Shown in pieces: positions 62,818 to 64,000 of a DNA stretch of 64,000 bases; position 1 is the first letter of the stretch, and each line of letters opens with the position of its first letter. The notes beneath the pieces are model-generated. The model saw only the letters and a program-made list of their open reading frames with translations. It was not told the origin of the DNA and searched no databases. Both the position numbers and the translations under genes were made by a program. This stretch comes from Glomus cerebriforme (taxonomy: Eukaryota; Glomeromycota; Glomeromycetes; Glomerales; Glomeraceae): NCBI GenBank assembly GCA_003550305.1, contig QKYT01000112.1:49209-113208 (forward strand). Direction: 5' to 3'.

Positions 62818-64000
62818 TAGTCTGCAGATCTGTGCAGATCTGCAATATCATTATATTTGCACAGTTCTTTAATAAAAATTACCACCGATCTGTAATATGC
62901 AGATTATTGCCAAACTTTTAATAGAGTTCTGCGAACATCTGTAAAATGCAAGATTGTCATTATTTTTCACAAACAAATCTGCAACAATTTGCAAAGTGAA
63001 AAAAAAAGTTTATTTCATTTAAACTTCTTGTTCAATTTTTTTTAAATAAAAACTTTGGGATTTTGATTTTTTAACTTTAATTTTTTAACTTAGTTTTTTT
63101 TAATTCTTATTGTATATGAATTTCTTCAAACTTCATATTTAATCTGTGACATGCAGATTTTTTTTTTTTTTTTTTTGCAGGACTTCGGACTCCTCTCATT
63201 ATCTCCGAACTTTACTTTTAAAGAATAAGTATATATTTTTATTAAATTAATGTTTACTAACATTCTTTTGTATTTTTTTAGAATTTGGAAATTGAAATAT
63301 AAGTTCTGAACTCTCTATTTCAAAGGTAATAACTTTGAAATTATATTTTTTTTTTATTTTTTTTTTATAAATAAACGTTTATTAATGTTCTTTTTTNTTT
63401 CTTTAGGTTTCAGGAAATCAAAGTACAGCTCTGAACTCCCATTTCGAAGGTAATAACTTCAAAATAGATTATTTATTTATTTTTTTTTATTTATGAATGT
63501 TTACTAATGTTCTTTTATATTTTTTAGGTTTGGAAGTTAAAATATCAATTTCGAACTTCCCATTTCAAAGGTAATAACTTCAAAATTATATTTTTTTTTA
63601 CTTTTTTTTTATAAATGAACGTTTACTAATGTTCTTTTTTATTTCTTTAGGTTTCAGAAAACCAAAGTATAGCTCTGAACTCCCATTTTGAAGGTAATAA
63701 CTTCAAAATAGATTATTTATTTATTTTTTTTTATTTATGAACATTTACTAATGTTCTTTTGTATTTTTTAGGTTTGGAAGACGAAATATAAATTCTGAAC
63801 TTCCCATTTCATATGCGCCAATTTGTGAAATTATGTGCTACATCCACAAAATAGATTTGCCAAATGAAAACAACGTTAAAAGTCATGTGATAATGATGGA
63901 TCTACATCATCTGATGCGCAAAATCAATTATTTATTTGAACTTTAATTTTTTTTTAATATAAGTAACATTAAAATTATAAAATCGGAATATAATTCTCAT
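62818..64000. mobile_element. Probable left end and body of a second array-bearing element (right end outside window)
   Basis: From TAGTCTGCAGATCTGTGC at 62,818 the sequence is dense in CAGATCTGCA-like motifs (62,818-62,850, and CTGCAACAATTTGCA near 62,980), followed by the exon/intron-like array. This is the same order seen in the element at 22,646: TAG start, AGATCTG-rich subterminal zone, array. No matching inverted end is present before 64,000, so the boundary and class are inferred by analogy. Confidence 0.4.
63181..63810 (+). repeat. Tandem array of 43-nt exon-like and 78-81-nt intron-like cassettes
   Basis: Acceptor-like polypyrimidine-AG ends lie at about 63,180, 63,281, 63,406, 63,527, 63,650 and 63,771. 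Three consecutive exon-like blocks are exactly 43 nt (63,407-63,449, 63,528-63,570, 63,651-63,693). The intervening GT...AG blocks are 81, 78, 80 and 78 nt, each starting GTAATAACTT and most carrying TTTACTAATG about 30 nt before the AG, like a yeast branch site. Two exon types alternate, one starting GTTTCAG(G/A)AAA and one starting GTTTGGAAG, giving a higher-order period of about 244 bp. One N is at 63,397. Confidence 0.85.

Overview
This window looks like nuclear DNA of an AT-rich, intron-rich fungus. The genes have short GT-AG introns and AT-rich spacers. The gene set is fungal or opisthokont: myosin II, Maf1, a paxillin-like LIM protein, an Mdm1-type sorting nexin and an MDR-type ABC transporter. 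There is also a large block of decayed transposons. An arbuscular mycorrhizal fungus (Glomeromycotina, Rhizophagus-like) is my best inference, but I ran no search. By hand I assembled exon models for ten genes that look intact. In every one the summed exons divide by three and the splice phases agree.

Layout. 2.7-5.2 kb (-): cPLA2/phospholipase-B-type lipase. 10.6-12.9 kb (-): single-exon protein with three dsRNA-binding-like motifs and a heptad-repeat linker. 14.4-16.3 kb (+): three-LIM paxillin-like protein, convergent with a ZNHIT2-like zinc-finger HIT protein (16.4-18.3 kb, -). 18.3-29.5 kb: transposon graveyard with no intact gene. 31.8-32.3 kb (-): orphan protein. 34.0-35.1 kb (-): Maf1, the RNA polymerase III repressor. 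37.6-42.8 kb (-): myosin II heavy chain, divergent from a PXA-RGS-PX-Nexin_C protein (44.3-47.9 kb, +). 49.2-51.1 kb (+): FIST-domain protein, followed closely by a SET-MYND (SMYD) methyltransferase (51.3-52.8 kb, +), convergent with a full-length ABCB/MDR transporter (53.4-58.4 kb, -). 58.4-64 kb: spacer, a relic ORF and the start of a second repeat-bearing element. The genes are ordinary cellular genes with no sign of an operon or biosynthetic cluster.

The most unusual material is in the transposon regions. A 1,122-bp element (22,646-23,767) has perfect 12-bp terminal inverted repeats and a perfect 8-bp target-site duplication, as in hAT elements. It carries a tandem array whose units look like a tiny exon plus a complete intron. 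A second, more regular array of 43-nt exon-like and 78-81-nt intron-like cassettes lies at 63.2-63.8 kb, behind a similar AGATCTG-rich end. Nearby are a 175-bp hAT-like MITE, a Tc1/mariner element whose transposase stops fall mostly where tryptophan is expected, and relics of a retroviral-type integrase and a tyrosine recombinase. The decay pattern suggests C-to-T (RIP-like or methylation-driven) mutation. A short CCGCAG motif also recurs in the spacers, including upstream of the ABC transporter.
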